A stretch of DNA of 64,000 nucleotides from DATLZU01 sp035573855 (GCA_035573855.1 DATLZU010000020.1:33387-97386); one strand, 5' to 3'. Numbered from the stretch's first letter, positions 53,385 through 61,850 are shown. The notes: a model not told the origin generated them from the letters alone. A program made the numbers and translations.

Positions 53385-54418
53385 GGCTTCTTCTCCTCGC
53401 CGGCGGATGTCCCCGAAGACTTTGGTACACGATCGAGCGGCAAATACGGAATCACCCGATCGCCTGCCTTCCCGTCGATGATGACCTTCTCCACGTTGGG
53501 CATGATCTCTTCGAGCGTCTCGATGTAGATTCGCTTGCTGATGATGTCCTTTGCCTGGTTGTATTCCTTCAACGTTTTCAGAAAGCGATTCGCTTCACCC
53601 TGGGCACGATTCACACGGGCCTGAGCGTAGCCTTTCGCCTGGTTGATCAGTTGCGCCGCCTCTCCTTTCGCCTTGGGGATGATATCGTTCCGGTATCCCT
53701 GCGCCTGGTTGATCAGCTTCTCCCGGTCTTCTTTGGCGCTCGCGACGTCCTTGAACGCCGCGACGACCGCCTCAGGCGGGTCGACGTCCTGCAACTGAAC
53801 CGCGGCGATCTGGATGCCCGCCTGATACTGGTCGAGGATGCCCTGCAAAAGTGCCTGCGTGTCCTGCTGGATCTGCGCTTTTCCAGTGGTCAACGCCTCA
53901 TCGATCTTGCTCTTTCCGATCACCTCTCGCATCGAGGCTTCCGCGGCCTTGCCGATTGTCTCCTCGATGTCGGCGACATTGAAGAGATACTCTCGCGCGT
54001 TCTTGATCTTGTACTGGACGATGAATTCGATCGCGAGAATGTTCTCGTCGCCTGTGAGCATCAAGGCTTCCTGGGGCAGCATTTGCTGACGGCCCTGACG
54101 GTCTGTGCGGAAACCGACTTCGATGCGGTGGAGCTTGGCGACCTTCGGTTGCAGGACCGTCTCGATGAAAGGGATCTTCAGATGAGGGCCAGGACCGACC
54201 ACCCGGACCACATCGCCGAACCGTTTCACCACCCCTTCCTCGTCCGGTGCGATGATGAACGCCGCCTGCCATACAAGCACGATCAGCAGGATGATCAAGA
54301 AGACCGAGCGCAGGCCGCGCGACGGCATCACCTGCCGCAGATGTGCCTGCGCTTGGCGAAGTGCGTCTTCAAGCGGGTCGCTTCGCTTGGTCCAGGGGTC
54401 TTTCGGATCCCATACCAT
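53381..54418 (-). CDS. hflK: Protease modulator HflK
   Basis: A 345-residue SPFH protein with a transmembrane helix (VFLIILLIVLVWQAAFIIAPDEEGVVKRFG), VGPGPHLKIPFIETV, MLTGDENILAIEFIVQYKIKNAREYLFN and the C-terminal QAKGYAQARVNRAQGEANRFLK. The N-terminus MVWDPKDPWTKRSDP fits HflK; ATG at 54418 is chosen over upstream in-frame codons for that reason. It is partner to HflC. Confidence 0.92.
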   Translation of the reverse strand: MVWDPKDPWTKRSDPLEDALRQAQAHLRQVMPSRGLRSVFLIILLIVLVWQAAFIIAPDEEGVVKRFGDVVRVVGPGPHLKIPFIETVLQPKVAKLHRIEVGFRTDRQGRQQMLPQEALMLTGDENILAIEFIVQYKIKNAREYLFNVADIEETIGKAAEASMREVIGKSKIDEALTTGKAQIQQDTQALLQGILDQYQAGIQIAAVQLQDVDPPEAVVAAFKDVASAKEDREKLINQAQGYRNDIIPKAKGEAAQLINQAKGYAQARVNRAQGEANRFLKTLKEYNQAKDIISKRIYIETLEEIMPNVEKVIIDGKAGDRVIPYLPLDRVPKSSGTSAGEEKKP

Positions 54419-54596
54419 AAGTGCCCTCACCTTAGCAGACTGAGGGAGAAGGCGGCAACCGGATATCGGCCTCAGCCCAAGATGATGTTCCGGTTCTTGC
54501 TCTCCTGGTGGTCGATGGAAGAATGTCGGAGAGACGGCATCGCGCGGGGCTCGATGCCGGACATGGTGAACACACAGCCGGGGTCTCCGGCCTGCG

Positions 54597-55631
54597 TTAG
54601 GTGACGGCACCGCTGCATGACGAGCCAGCTCCGGCTGTGCACCCGTAGCAATGGTTGCCGGTCACGATTCGGCGGCGGTGCAGGAAGGCCGGCTCGAACT
54701 CACGGATATGCCGCGGCGCTCCGCGATGGACCGGCAGGTCCAGCATCTGATTGAAGTCGCAGTCGTAGAGTGTACCATCCCAGCCGACCGACAGGGTGTA
54801 CCGGCACATGACGCCGGCCGCCGCGGCGGGGTTGAACGCATTCGCCAGCCGCTCCATGTACTCTTCGTAGTTGCCTCGCTCCAACAGGAATTCCAGGAAG
54901 CGGCTAATCGGCATGTTGGTGATGGTATAGAGGCGATTGAACGTGATTCCGTATCGGCCGGCCAATTCTCGGCGGAATTGCGCTTCGATCGTCTCCTGTT
55001 TTGGAGGGAGAAACGCGCCAACGGGGTTGTAGACCAGGTTCAGCAACAAACCCGTCCCCTCTTGTCCGTAGCCGACTCGGTTCAGCAGTTGCAGGGCTTG
55101 AATCGATTTCTCGAAGACCCCTTCGCCGCGCTGTGCGTCGGTCTGCGCTGCGCGGTAGTAGGGCAGGGATGCGATCACTTCCACGCGATGTTGGGCCAGA
55201 AAGTCAGCCAAATCAATCTGGGAGGGGAGCAGCAGGACGGACAGGTTGCAACGGTCCATCACATGGCGCCCTAATGCCTTGGCCTGTTCGACCAGCCATC
55301 GGAAGTTAGGGTTCAGTTCCGGAGCGCCTCCGGTGATGTCGACTGTCGGAATCTCGGTCATGGCGAGCGCCCGAATGCAGAGTTCTGCTGTGGCCCGGGT
55401 CATAATCTCTTGACGATCCGGCCCTGCGTCCACGTGGCAGTGCCGGCAAGTCTGGTTGCAGAGTTTACCGACGTTGATCTGGAGGACCGTGATGCCGGTG
55501 GCGCGGAGAGGGTGCAGGCCCGCTTCACTGAGCCTGGTCTCGAACGGCTGACAGGGGGAACCTTCCAGGATCTGGAGTTGCTCGTGAGTCGAAGCGAGGG
55601 GACTCTGGCGAGCTAACAGGGTCAATCCCAT
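54597..55631 (-). CDS. arsS: Arsenosugar biosynthesis radical SAM protein ArsS-like
   Basis: A 344-residue radical SAM enzyme. The cluster motif is CNQTCRHCHVDAGP, followed by TVDITGGAPELNP. The C-terminal half matches DUF3641, with cysteines in MCRYTLSVGWDGTLYDCDFNQML and HCYGCTAGAGSSC. ArsS is proposed to add 5'-deoxyadenosine to methylated arsenic, giving arsenosugars. The methyltransferase gene lies 2 bp upstream on the same strand, which supports the assignment. Start ATG at 55631; the frame is open to 55661. Confidence 0.85.
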   Translation of the reverse strand: MGLTLLARQSPLASTHEQLQILEGSPCQPFETRLSEAGLHPLRATGITVLQINVGKLCNQTCRHCHVDAGPDRQEIMTRATAELCIRALAMTEIPTVDITGGAPELNPNFRWLVEQAKALGRHVMDRCNLSVLLLPSQIDLADFLAQHRVEVIASLPYYRAAQTDAQRGEGVFEKSIQALQLLNRVGYGQEGTGLLLNLVYNPVGAFLPPKQETIEAQFRRELAGRYGITFNRLYTITNMPISRFLEFLLERGNYEEYMERLANAFNPAAAAGVMCRYTLSVGWDGTLYDCDFNQMLDLPVHRGAPRHIREFEPAFLHRRRIVTGNHCYGCTAGAGSSCSGAVT

Positions 55632-55633
55632 GG

Positions 55634-56821
55634 TCAACAACAACTGCCTGTCGGGCCGCACGCGGCTTCCGTACCGGAGACAGCGGAGGTCGCACGGTTG
55701 ATGATGGCGAAGTGAAGCCGGTATGCGTCGGTCTGGAGAACGTGCAATGTCTTTGAACAGATTTCCAACGGGACGCCTCGCCGGAAGGTGTGGTGGTCGT
55801 CGTCCTCGACTTCGGCAAAGGGGCCGGTGAAGATCGCGAAATGCCCTTGCCAGACGCAGGGTTTCTGCTCGGGTAACACGGCCAACCAGCGGGAGTCCGA
55901 CGGCTCAAGGACGACCGGCGTATCCGATAACAAAAACAGGTTACGAAACGGCGGTAGGCTGAATAACTGAGCCGTTGCCATCGTGATCTGTTGGGGAATG
56001 CCGCGCCTGTACAGGTTACTCAGTTCGTCGGTCACCCGGCTGAACGGGCCTACCAGCGTGGCAAACCGCGCCTCAGTAGGCTCGGCCGCGGCAGGCAGCT
56101 TGAAGCCAGTCAAGGTGATCGACAGGAAGTGAATGCCGTCGATCGACTGCCAGGGCACGGCCTTGAGTTGATGCACCCCGCGAAAGCCCGCCTCGACCAT
56201 CCCGCCAATGTACTCAGCGACTTGGAGAGCGCCGGACAGGCAGTTCCCCCACTTCTCCGTGTCGTGGATCAGGTACTGAGGTACCACCTGGTCGGCGACG
56301 ATGTCCGAGATTGTGAAGCGTCCGCCCGGTTTGAGAACCCGAAACATCTCGCGGAACACGCGACGCTTGTCTGGCGCCAGATTGATCACGCAGTTTGAAA
56401 TGATGAGGTCGATACTGCCGTCGTCGACCGGCAGGGCCTCGGCCAGGCCCTTGCGGAATTCGACGTTGGAGGTCTCATAGCCCAAGTTGGCCGCGACAAT
56501 TGGCGCATTGCGCCTCGCAATGGCCAACATAGTGTCGGTCATATCGATGCCGATCACCCGGCCGGTCGGACCGACCCGGCGCGAGGCTTCAAAGCAATCA
56601 ATGCCTCCGCCCGATCCGATATCCAGCACGGTTTCTCCCGGCCGAACCGTGTCGAGGCCGGCCGGCGTTCCGCAACCATAGGAAATCCTCAGAACTTCCT
56701 CGGGAATAAAACGACGGAGCTCGTCAAAGTTGTATCCCGTCGGGCAGCACATGCGCTCGCCTGTCGCGGCGGCCCTGGCGTAACGTTCGCTCACGAGTTC
56801 TGAGATTTTCTCGACGGTCAC
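55634..56821 (-). CDS. arsM: ArsM-like arsenite methyltransferase (arsenosugar type)
   Basis: A 395-residue SAM methyltransferase. It has CCPTGYN and YGCGTP near the N-terminus, the SAM site VLDIGSGGGIDCFEASRRVG, ISNCVINLAPDKRRVFREMFRVLKPGG and GNCLSGA, so several conserved cysteines are kept. The C-terminal 130 residues are an extension ending EAACGPTGSCC, as in methyltransferases paired with ArsS. It would methylate As(III) and hand the product to ArsS. The neighbouring mercury-type genes suggest a metal-response island. Confidence 0.85.
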   Translation of the reverse strand: MTVEKISELVSERYARAAATGERMCCPTGYNFDELRRFIPEEVLRISYGCGTPAGLDTVRPGETVLDIGSGGGIDCFEASRRVGPTGRVIGIDMTDTMLAIARRNAPIVAANLGYETSNVEFRKGLAEALPVDDGSIDLIISNCVINLAPDKRRVFREMFRVLKPGGRFTISDIVADQVVPQYLIHDTEKWGNCLSGALQVAEYIGGMVEAGFRGVHQLKAVPWQSIDGIHFLSITLTGFKLPAAAEPTEARFATLVGPFSRVTDELSNLYRRGIPQQITMATAQLFSLPPFRNLFLLSDTPVVLEPSDSRWLAVLPEQKPCVWQGHFAIFTGPFAEVEDDDHHTFRRGVPLEICSKTLHVLQTDAYRLHFAIINRATSAVSGTEAACGPTGSCC

Positions 56822-57043
56822 GATTCCCTCTTATGGGAGAACGCCATAGAGATGGGTCTATGTATCAACACCCAGCGTTTCCGTCAATCCCATCGTGGAG
56901 GATGTTACCTGATTTCGACGCCAGACCTCTGTAAGCTGGTTCACAGCCGAGGCGAAAGAAGCCGGCCAGTGGACTCTCCGTCCCTCTGTCAACTACCGTC
57001 TCTACCCAGACCGCGGTGGATATGGTGCTTTCAGTTCCGTCCC

Positions 57044-57075
57044 TTGACTCGGTACCAGAGTACAAGGTGTAGCAT
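57044..57075 (+). promoter_or_regulatory. mer-type promoter/operator upstream of the 28-residue ORF
   Basis: TTGACT at 57044-57049 and TAGCAT at 57070-57075 are 20 bp apart, the long spacing typical of MerR-controlled promoters; TGTAGC at 57068-57073 (18 bp) is an alternative -10. Inside the spacer, GTAC at 57052-57055 and GTAC at 57060-57063 flank CAGA, just as GTAC-N4-GTAC does in the Tn501 mer operator, which also begins TTGACTC. Confidence 0.65.
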
Positions 57076-57100
57076 TCGCCTCAGGAGGGAGGTGAGACTT

Positions 57101-57187
57101 ATGTGTCCCTGGGTCGAAACGCTCGGCTTCTGCCCGTACGAAGCGGTAACCAAAGTCTGGCGGTGGGTGCAGAGCTTCTTTGGATGA
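57101..57187 (+). CDS. 28-residue two-cysteine peptide under a mer-type promoter
   Basis: The ORF reads M-C-P-W-V-E-T-L-G-F-C-P-Y-E and continues with AVTKVWRWVQSFFG, so Cys2 and Cys11 each precede proline. The second half is amphipathic with three aromatic/hydrophobic faces and could bind a membrane. The ribosome site AGGAGGGAGGTGA at 57083-57095 is unusually strong. A 9-bp GC terminator follows 30 bp after the stop. I find no family. The layout promoter, strong ribosome site, ORF and terminator argues for a genuine small protein, perhaps a metal-binding or signalling peptide. Confidence 0.6.
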   Translation: MCPWVETLGFCPYEAVTKVWRWVQSFFG

Positions 57188-57217
57188 GCAAGGGCCAGAG
57201 TAGAAAGAGTAGAAAAG

Positions 57218-57251
57218 GGCGGCCGGAGCATTGTTCACCGGCCGCCTTTTT
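57218..57251 (+). terminator. Intrinsic terminator after the 28-residue ORF
   Basis: GGCGGCCGG at 57218-57226 pairs perfectly with CCGGCCGCC at 57238-57246 across an 11-nt loop, followed by TTTTT at 57247-57251. It ends the short transcript 30 bp after the ORF and separates it from merR. Confidence 0.88.
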
Positions 57252-57309
57252 CGAAAACCTTGATGCAGAGGTCATTCGAAGGCAATGACTCTGTAAGGCA
57301 TTCTTCCCC

Positions 57310-57341
57310 TTGACTCGATACGACGGGACTGGGCGTACAGT
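57310..57341 (+). promoter_or_regulatory. Second mer-like promoter, upstream of merR
   Basis: TTGACT at 57310-57315, a 20-bp spacer and TACAGT at 57336-57341. The first 12 bases (CCCTTGACTCGA) and later positions match the promoter at 57044 closely, but the GTAC-N4-GTAC dyad is not kept. It probably drives merR, merT and merP. Confidence 0.5.
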
Positions 57342-57363
57342 TCACGAACCCCACGGTGGTGCC

Positions 57364-57864
57364 ATGGAATCAGCATTGACGATTGGGCGACTGGCGAAGC
57401 AAGCAGGCGTCAACATCCAGACAGTCAGGTACTACGAACGGCTGAAGTTGTTGACACCGATGGCTCGCAAGTCGTCCGGGTACCGGCTCTATGACGATGA
57501 AGCGCACCGGAGGCTGCGCTTTATTAAGAACGCTCAAGCATTGGGCTTCACGCTTCACGAGATCGAGGAACTCCTCGATCTTCGGGTCGATTCAACGGGG
57601 CGATGCGGCGTCGTGCAGCGGAAGGCGGAAGCCAAGCTGAGACAAGTTGAGGCCAAAGTGCGTGACCTCCAGGCCCTTGCCCGAGCCCTTCAAGGGTTGA
57701 TCCGGGCCTGCCGTGCTGGGCGGTCGACTGAGCAGTGCCCAATCCTGCAGAGCCTGGAGGAAGGCGAGGCGCGAACGGCGCTTGGGAGCAAGCGGAGGTC
57801 ACGAACACGGCCCGTGGGAGGATCTGGAAGTGGACGGTTGGGGAGTCCGTTCTGCGGAAAATGA
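57364..57864 (+). CDS. merR: Mercury-type MerR regulator
   Basis: A 166-residue MerR protein. The winged-helix N-terminus is LTIGRLAKQAGVNIQTVRYYERLKLL, followed by the dimer helix and the metal loop. The three mercury ligands are present at Cys81 (RCGVV), Cys116 (RACRAG) and Cys125 (EQCPIL), at nearly the same positions as Cys82, Cys117 and Cys126 in Tn501 MerR. The C-terminus has about 25 extra basic residues. It would bind Hg(II) and switch on the nearby promoters. It runs in the same direction as merT rather than opposite to it. Confidence 0.88.
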   Translation: MESALTIGRLAKQAGVNIQTVRYYERLKLLTPMARKSSGYRLYDDEAHRRLRFIKNAQALGFTLHEIEELLDLRVDSTGRCGVVQRKAEAKLRQVEAKVRDLQALARALQGLIRACRAGRSTEQCPILQSLEEGEARTALGSKRRSRTRPVGGSGSGRLGSPFCGK

Positions 57865-57888
57865 GTGAAACCGGGGAGGAAAGCGGCA

Positions 57889-58326
57889 ATGGCCAAAACC
57901 TGTGGCGGCGAAACCAAGGCGATCCAGGGTCGGATCATGAAGACATCGGGCCATGCCGGATCGGCAACGAAACCGGTGGTGATCACCTCGATCGCCGGGC
58001 TGGTCGCGGCGTTCTTGGCTTCGTTGTGCTGTATCGGGCCGTTGGTGTTCGCCGCGCTCGGCGTCGGAATTGGCGTCACCGGTGCGTTGGCTGGTACTGC
58101 CGGGTTCCTGAAAGCACTGCTGCCCTATCGGCCCTGGTTGATCGGGATGACGATCCTCTTGCTGGGCTTCAGTTTCTATCTCGCCTACCGGAAGCCGAGG
58201 GCCGGTGAGCCGTCCGGTCAGACCTGTGGGCTAGTCTCAGGTTCTCATCCGAATCGCGCGCTGCTTTGGATCATCGCGACGCTCGCGGTGGTGTTGGTCT
58301 TGGCGCCGTACTGGCTGGCGCTGTAA
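57889..58326 (+). CDS. merT: MerT-like mercuric transport protein
   Basis: A 145-residue membrane protein with three helices. The Cys pair in the first helix is in ASLCCIGPLVFAALGVG, as in MerT, and additional cysteines occur in KTCGGE and QTCGLVS. It would pass Hg(II) from the periplasmic carrier to the cytoplasm. GGGGAGGAAAG lies before the ATG at 57889. It follows merR by 24 bp. Confidence 0.82.
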   Translation: MAKTCGGETKAIQGRIMKTSGHAGSATKPVVITSIAGLVAAFLASLCCIGPLVFAALGVGIGVTGALAGTAGFLKALLPYRPWLIGMTILLLGFSFYLAYRKPRAGEPSGQTCGLVSGSHPNRALLWIIATLAVVLVLAPYWLAL

Positions 58327-58337
58327 CGCGGTATCCT

Positions 58338-58370
58338 CCTCACCCCCCTGCGGGAGAGGAGAGGGTGAGG
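58338..58370. repeat. Palindromic repeat between merT and merP, with a second relative nearby
   Basis: CCTCACCC at 58338-58345 pairs with GGGTGAGG at 58363-58370. A related segment occurs at about 58781-58821 with CCCCCTTCAGGGGG and TGAGGGG. Both belong to a widespread type of intergenic palindrome, and they flank the broken merP. Confidence 0.5.
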
Positions 58371-58392
58371 GGTGGAAACAAGGAGATCGGCC

Positions 58393-58748
58393 ATGTGGAG
58401 ACTCATTGTGACAGCGATGCTGACCGGGATCATGACGCTGAACATGTTCGGGCTCTGTGGTCTTTCGGCTGAGACCCAGGGGATGCACACTGTCATCTTA
58501 CAGATCGACAGCATGACCTGCGGGGCGTGCGTGAAGGACGTCAAAGCCGCGCTCAACAAAGTGCCCGGCGTTAGTGCTGTCGAGGTCAGGGTGGGCAAGA
58601 AGTGGATCGTTTTCTCCGCGATTATGCGGACGCGCGCGCCTCGGTGACGTTCGATCCGGAGAAAGCCGGTGTGGAGGCGTTGATCAAGGCCGTCGAAGGG
58701 GCCGGCAGCCCGCTGTCAATGTATAAGGCGCGGCTGATCGAAAAATAG
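58393..58748 (+). pseudogene. merP: Frameshifted merP-like periplasmic mercury carrier
   Basis: The first 70 codons encode a signal peptide (LIVTAMLTGIMTLNMFGLCGLS) and a heavy-metal-associated domain with the mercury motif MTCGACVKDVKAALNKVPGVSAVEVRVG. The frame then runs into a stop at 58647. A different frame continues the family at about 58600 (DYADARASVTFDPEKAGVEALIKAVEGAG) up to a stop at 58748. One base change would join them, so this is a recent frameshift or a sequencing error. AAGGAG lies 7 bp before the ATG. Confidence 0.8.
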
Positions 58749-58872
58749 GTGACAGCCAACAGCGAGCAGCTTCCCCTCCGGCCTTCCCCTCCCCCTTCAG
58801 GGGGAGAGTCTTGGTGAGGGGAGATCTTCGCGACTCGCTGGAGGTATTTTAGGCGAGGGAAAGGAAATCGTT

Positions 58873-59241
58873 ATGAATCAACCGACAACTAATGAAACCA
58901 GACTATTCACCGAACTGAGAAAGTTGAGTCCCAAGGTCACGGGAGGATTGCTCCGGATGCGCCAAGAGGCCTATCGAGATGCAGCGGTGGCGGCCAAATA
59001 TAAGCTCCTGACCGCCATGGCCATCTCCATCGCGATCCGCTGCGAACCCTGCATCCGGGCCTATGTGCAGATGGCGTGCGACAAAGGAGCCACCCAGGAC
59101 GAATTGATTGAATTCCTCGAAGTCGCGATGACCATGCAGGGCTGTCCGGGCGAAGAGTGGGCGCTGAAAGCGTACGCGGCGTACAAAGGGTCCATCCGCG
59201 GCGAGCAGTCGGCGTCCTCGGCCCAGTGTTGTGCGCATTGA
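58873..59241 (+). CDS. AhpD-like (carboxymuconolactone decarboxylase family) protein
   Basis: A 122-residue protein with the redox pair in IRCEPCIRAYV (CxxC) and the following His-less helix, plus a C-terminal QCCAH. AhpD-like proteins reduce peroxide- or disulfide-type targets with a CxxC; this one lies just after the mercury genes, so a thiol or metal-stress role is plausible. GGAAAGGAAA lies before the ATG. Confidence 0.75.
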   Translation: MNQPTTNETRLFTELRKLSPKVTGGLLRMRQEAYRDAAVAAKYKLLTAMAISIAIRCEPCIRAYVQMACDKGATQDELIEFLEVAMTMQGCPGEEWALKAYAAYKGSIRGEQSASSAQCCAH

Positions 59242-59366
59242 GCCGACCACCAAGCGGGGTGCCGTGGTGAACGGATGGTGCAGAGCCGATTGAGGAACTG
59301 GCGGGCGGCTTTCACATTTGCCCTCAGAGCAACGATCTTCTGTCGGTCCATACCAGACCTAGGCCG

Positions 59367-60592
59367 TCAGGCGGCTCGCTGGGCCGCATCCGCCGCACGC
59401 GTTGCCAGTTCGCGCCACCCATCGATCTGGCGCATCCGGATCTGCCCTATGACCAGGAGCCCAAACAGCAGCAACTCGGCCGCCTGGGCATTCGGCAACG
59501 AGCCCTGCGTCTTGACGCGGCGCCGGAATTCGCCATGGAGCCGCTCGATGGCGTTGGTGGTCCTCAGGCACTTCCACTGACTCGCGGGGAACCGGCAGAA
59601 GGTCAGCAGTTCCTCGCCCGCTTCCTTCCAGGCTCTCGACGACCTTCGGGGCTCGGGCGCGCCACGTGCGCACAAACGCGCGGTACGCCTGCTGCGCGGC
59701 GCTGAGGGTCGCGCTGCATAGACGATCTCGTGAGAGGCCGTGCGGAGCTCCTCGATGGCATGCTTGGGGGCGTGTCGTTCCAGATTCAGCAGCTTGTGGA
59801 CCGTACGGCGCTGCACCGCCACGCCCGGCCAGGTCGCCTCCACCGCGGCCCGCAGGCCGGAGTTCCCATCGACCACGCACAACTGTGGCCGGCGTACCCC
59901 CCGCGTACTCAGCCCCCGAGCAGGCCCTGCCGGGCGGTCGTCGATTCGCTTGTGAGCAGCTCCAGATCGAGGACGCCCTTCTGCCCATCTTTGCGTCTCC
60001 ACAGCGCCACCAGCACCGGCGCGGTCACCACCTTCTGCACCAGCCGGACACGTAGCGCAATGGTGTCCAGATACAGATAGACAATCCGTCCTCCGCCAGC
60101 GACCGCGGGCGCCACTGCCCCAGCAGGCTCTTGATGCGACCGACCAGCCGGGAGCTCGCACTTTTCGACAAGGACGTCCCACGCAGCAAGGGGGCCAAGG
60201 CGCCTTTGATGCGCCGCTGGTTTGCACCCGCCAGATAGACGCTCAGCACGGCGGCATCCACCGCCCGGGCCCGGCGCTCATAGCGCGGCAGTAGCCGACT
60301 CTGCCATTCCACCAGCCGCCCCTCCTGCCGCAGTCGCCCGCGAGGCAGCGTCGCTGTGGCGGCGCCCAAGCCCGTCGTGATCGTTTGCACCTCGCTGCCG
60401 TCCGATACCCGCGCCGGCCCGGTGTTCGCTCATACAGCTGAGCCGCTAGGACTTCGGCCAATTCTCCCTCCACCAGGGTGCCACCAGGGTGATGATCACT
60501 TCCTGGATGCGCTCCCGCAACGAGGCGGTCAAGCGATCTGGTCCCCAATTGTCTTCCACTGCGCGCTCAATCGGCGTAGACTGTCGCCTCAT
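59367..60592 (-). pseudogene. Decayed IS256-family transposase
   Basis: The minus strand encodes IS256-type sequence in several frames. It begins MRRQSTPIERAVEDNWGPDR at 60592 with AGGAGG upstream, then a small in-place duplication (GGTGCCACCAGGGTG region near 60478-60491) shifts the frame. Middle pieces include IVYLYLDTIALRVRLVQKVV and DGQKGVLDLELLTSEST. The C-terminal piece is CVVDGNSGLRAAVEATWP, TVHKLLNLERHAPKHA, then TTNAIERLHGEFRRRVKTQGSLP. At least two frameshifts separate them, so it is inactive. Confidence 0.8.
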
Positions 60593-60699
60593 AGGTGTAT
60601 TCCTCCTGTGGTTTCGGCCCTCCCCAGGACCGTTTCTTACGACGGGAGGATACGCCTTTTAAATTTCCACGAGAAGAGGGCCACCACCTCCGTCGCCGC

Positions 60700-60757
60700 A
60701 AGCGCTGTTTTCCAGACGGCAGCCGATCCTCTCAAGAAAACAGTCCCGATCCCTTTG
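60700..60757. repeat. Dispersed repeat copy 1
   Basis: The 25 bp at 60733-60757 (CAAGAAAACAGTCCCGATCC then CTTTG) recur with three changes at 63829-63853. The preceding 30-35 bp are also alike (GCCGCAAGCGCTGTTTTCC against GCCGAAACCGCCGTTTCCT). The minus-strand reading of this copy encodes the last residues and stop codon of the truncated haemoglobin (KGSGLFS). Confidence 0.6.
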
Positions 60758-61289
60758 CAGATCCCCACCAGGCTGCTCCTTTGTGCGCTGTAAAGCTGGA
60801 ATACGGAATAGCCGGCTTAGTGCATCGACACCGTTGGTTCTCGACGATGTCTTGCTTCCTCGGACCCAGGGCGGCCAGCCATTCATTCTTCTCGCGCTCG
60901 CCGACCTTGAACGTGTTCAGCATGGCCACTAAGTCTCCGACCAACGCGTCGAACTCCTCGCCGGTGATCCCCATGCCGGCGTGGGCGGTTTTCATATCGC
61001 GACCGGTGTACGTGCAAGGTCCGCCGGCAGCCTGGCAAATCTGATCGACCAGCATGGTCTTCAGACGGGGAATGCTGGCATTGGCGAACTTGCCGTTGAT
61101 TCGGCTGTCCGACCCAACGCGGGCGACAAAATCGTCCACCACGGCAGTAATCGCCGGCTTGCCGCCGAAGCGGTCATAGAGCGACTTGTCGGCCGTCATC
61201 TTCCCGGAGGACGGCTCTATCGTATTGCAGGCGGCTGTGACGGCAACCAGTGTGGTGAGCATGATCCCGGATGCGAAACGCGAACGCAT
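60732..61289 (-). CDS. Truncated haemoglobin lipoprotein with an unusual tail
   Basis: A 185-residue protein. The lipobox is TAAC near residue 21. Residues 37-148 match group 1 truncated haemoglobin: SLYDRFGGKPAITAVVDDFVARVGSD, the proximal-His region RDMKTAHAGMGITGEEFDALVGDL and LAALGPRKQDIVE. Residues 150-185 are not family-like and their end comes from a dispersed repeat, so the original C-terminus was probably replaced. AGGATGAGAGAG lies before the ATG. It would bind oxygen or nitric oxide at the outer or inner membrane. Confidence 0.82.
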   Translation of the reverse strand: MRSRFASGIMLTTLVAVTAACNTIEPSSGKMTADKSLYDRFGGKPAITAVVDDFVARVGSDSRINGKFANASIPRLKTMLVDQICQAAGGPCTYTGRDMKTAHAGMGITGEEFDALVGDLVAMLNTFKVGEREKNEWLAALGPRKQDIVENQRCRCTKPAIPYSSFTAHKGAAWWGSAKGSGLFS

Positions 61290-61483
61290 GGCGACTCTCT
61301 CATCCTGATAGGGTTAGTTGAGCGGTTGTGAAACGGTCGAAAGACCGGCTCGCTACTCAACCCTTGCGAGCGGATACGGGAGATCGGATTTCAAAGACGG
61401 ATTCTTTTTGGCGAATAGTCGTTGCGAACAACAAATCCGCTTTAGCAATTGATTCATAAGAAGCAATCGTGCGAGCTGCTGCC

Positions 61484-61850
61484 TCAAGTCTGCCGCGTCC
61501 GCTGCCAGAGCCATCCGTAGATCGCCAGATTGACGATCAGCACCAGTGCGCCGAGGGCGAACTGGGCCTCGCGCGTCAGTCCAGCCGGTTACAACGTCGG
61601 CAGGAGATATCTGGCGGTGAAATCGGGCTGAGGACCGGCCTCGTCTTCGGACTCGCGCAGCCAGAGTTCGAGCGGGGTCAGCGGGCACGTCCAGCCGCCG
61701 AATTCCACCGCGGCGCCCCACGCCGCAGCGGGCACGTGCAAACCACACAACCCACCGCCATTTCAATGCCAACAAGCCCCTGCACACCACAAACAGCACG
61801 AAGGCGAGATGGAGAGCTGCGACCGAATCGGCGAGCAGAAGATAGAGCAT
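61484..61850 (-). pseudogene. Broken DUF2784 membrane protein gene
   Basis: The start MLYLLLADSVAALHLAFVLFVV matches DUF2784. A frameshift lies near 61730, after which another frame continues with VEFGGWTCPLTPLELWLRES, then an in-frame stop TAA near 61590, then PAGLTREAQFALGALVLIV and LAIYGWLWQRTR. A normal member is about 120 residues. So one frameshift and one stop break it. Confidence 0.8.

Noticed and set aside
57865..57888. GTG at 57865 as merT start
   Set aside because: It would place the strong GGGGAGGAAAG site inside the gene; ATG at 57889 has correct spacing.
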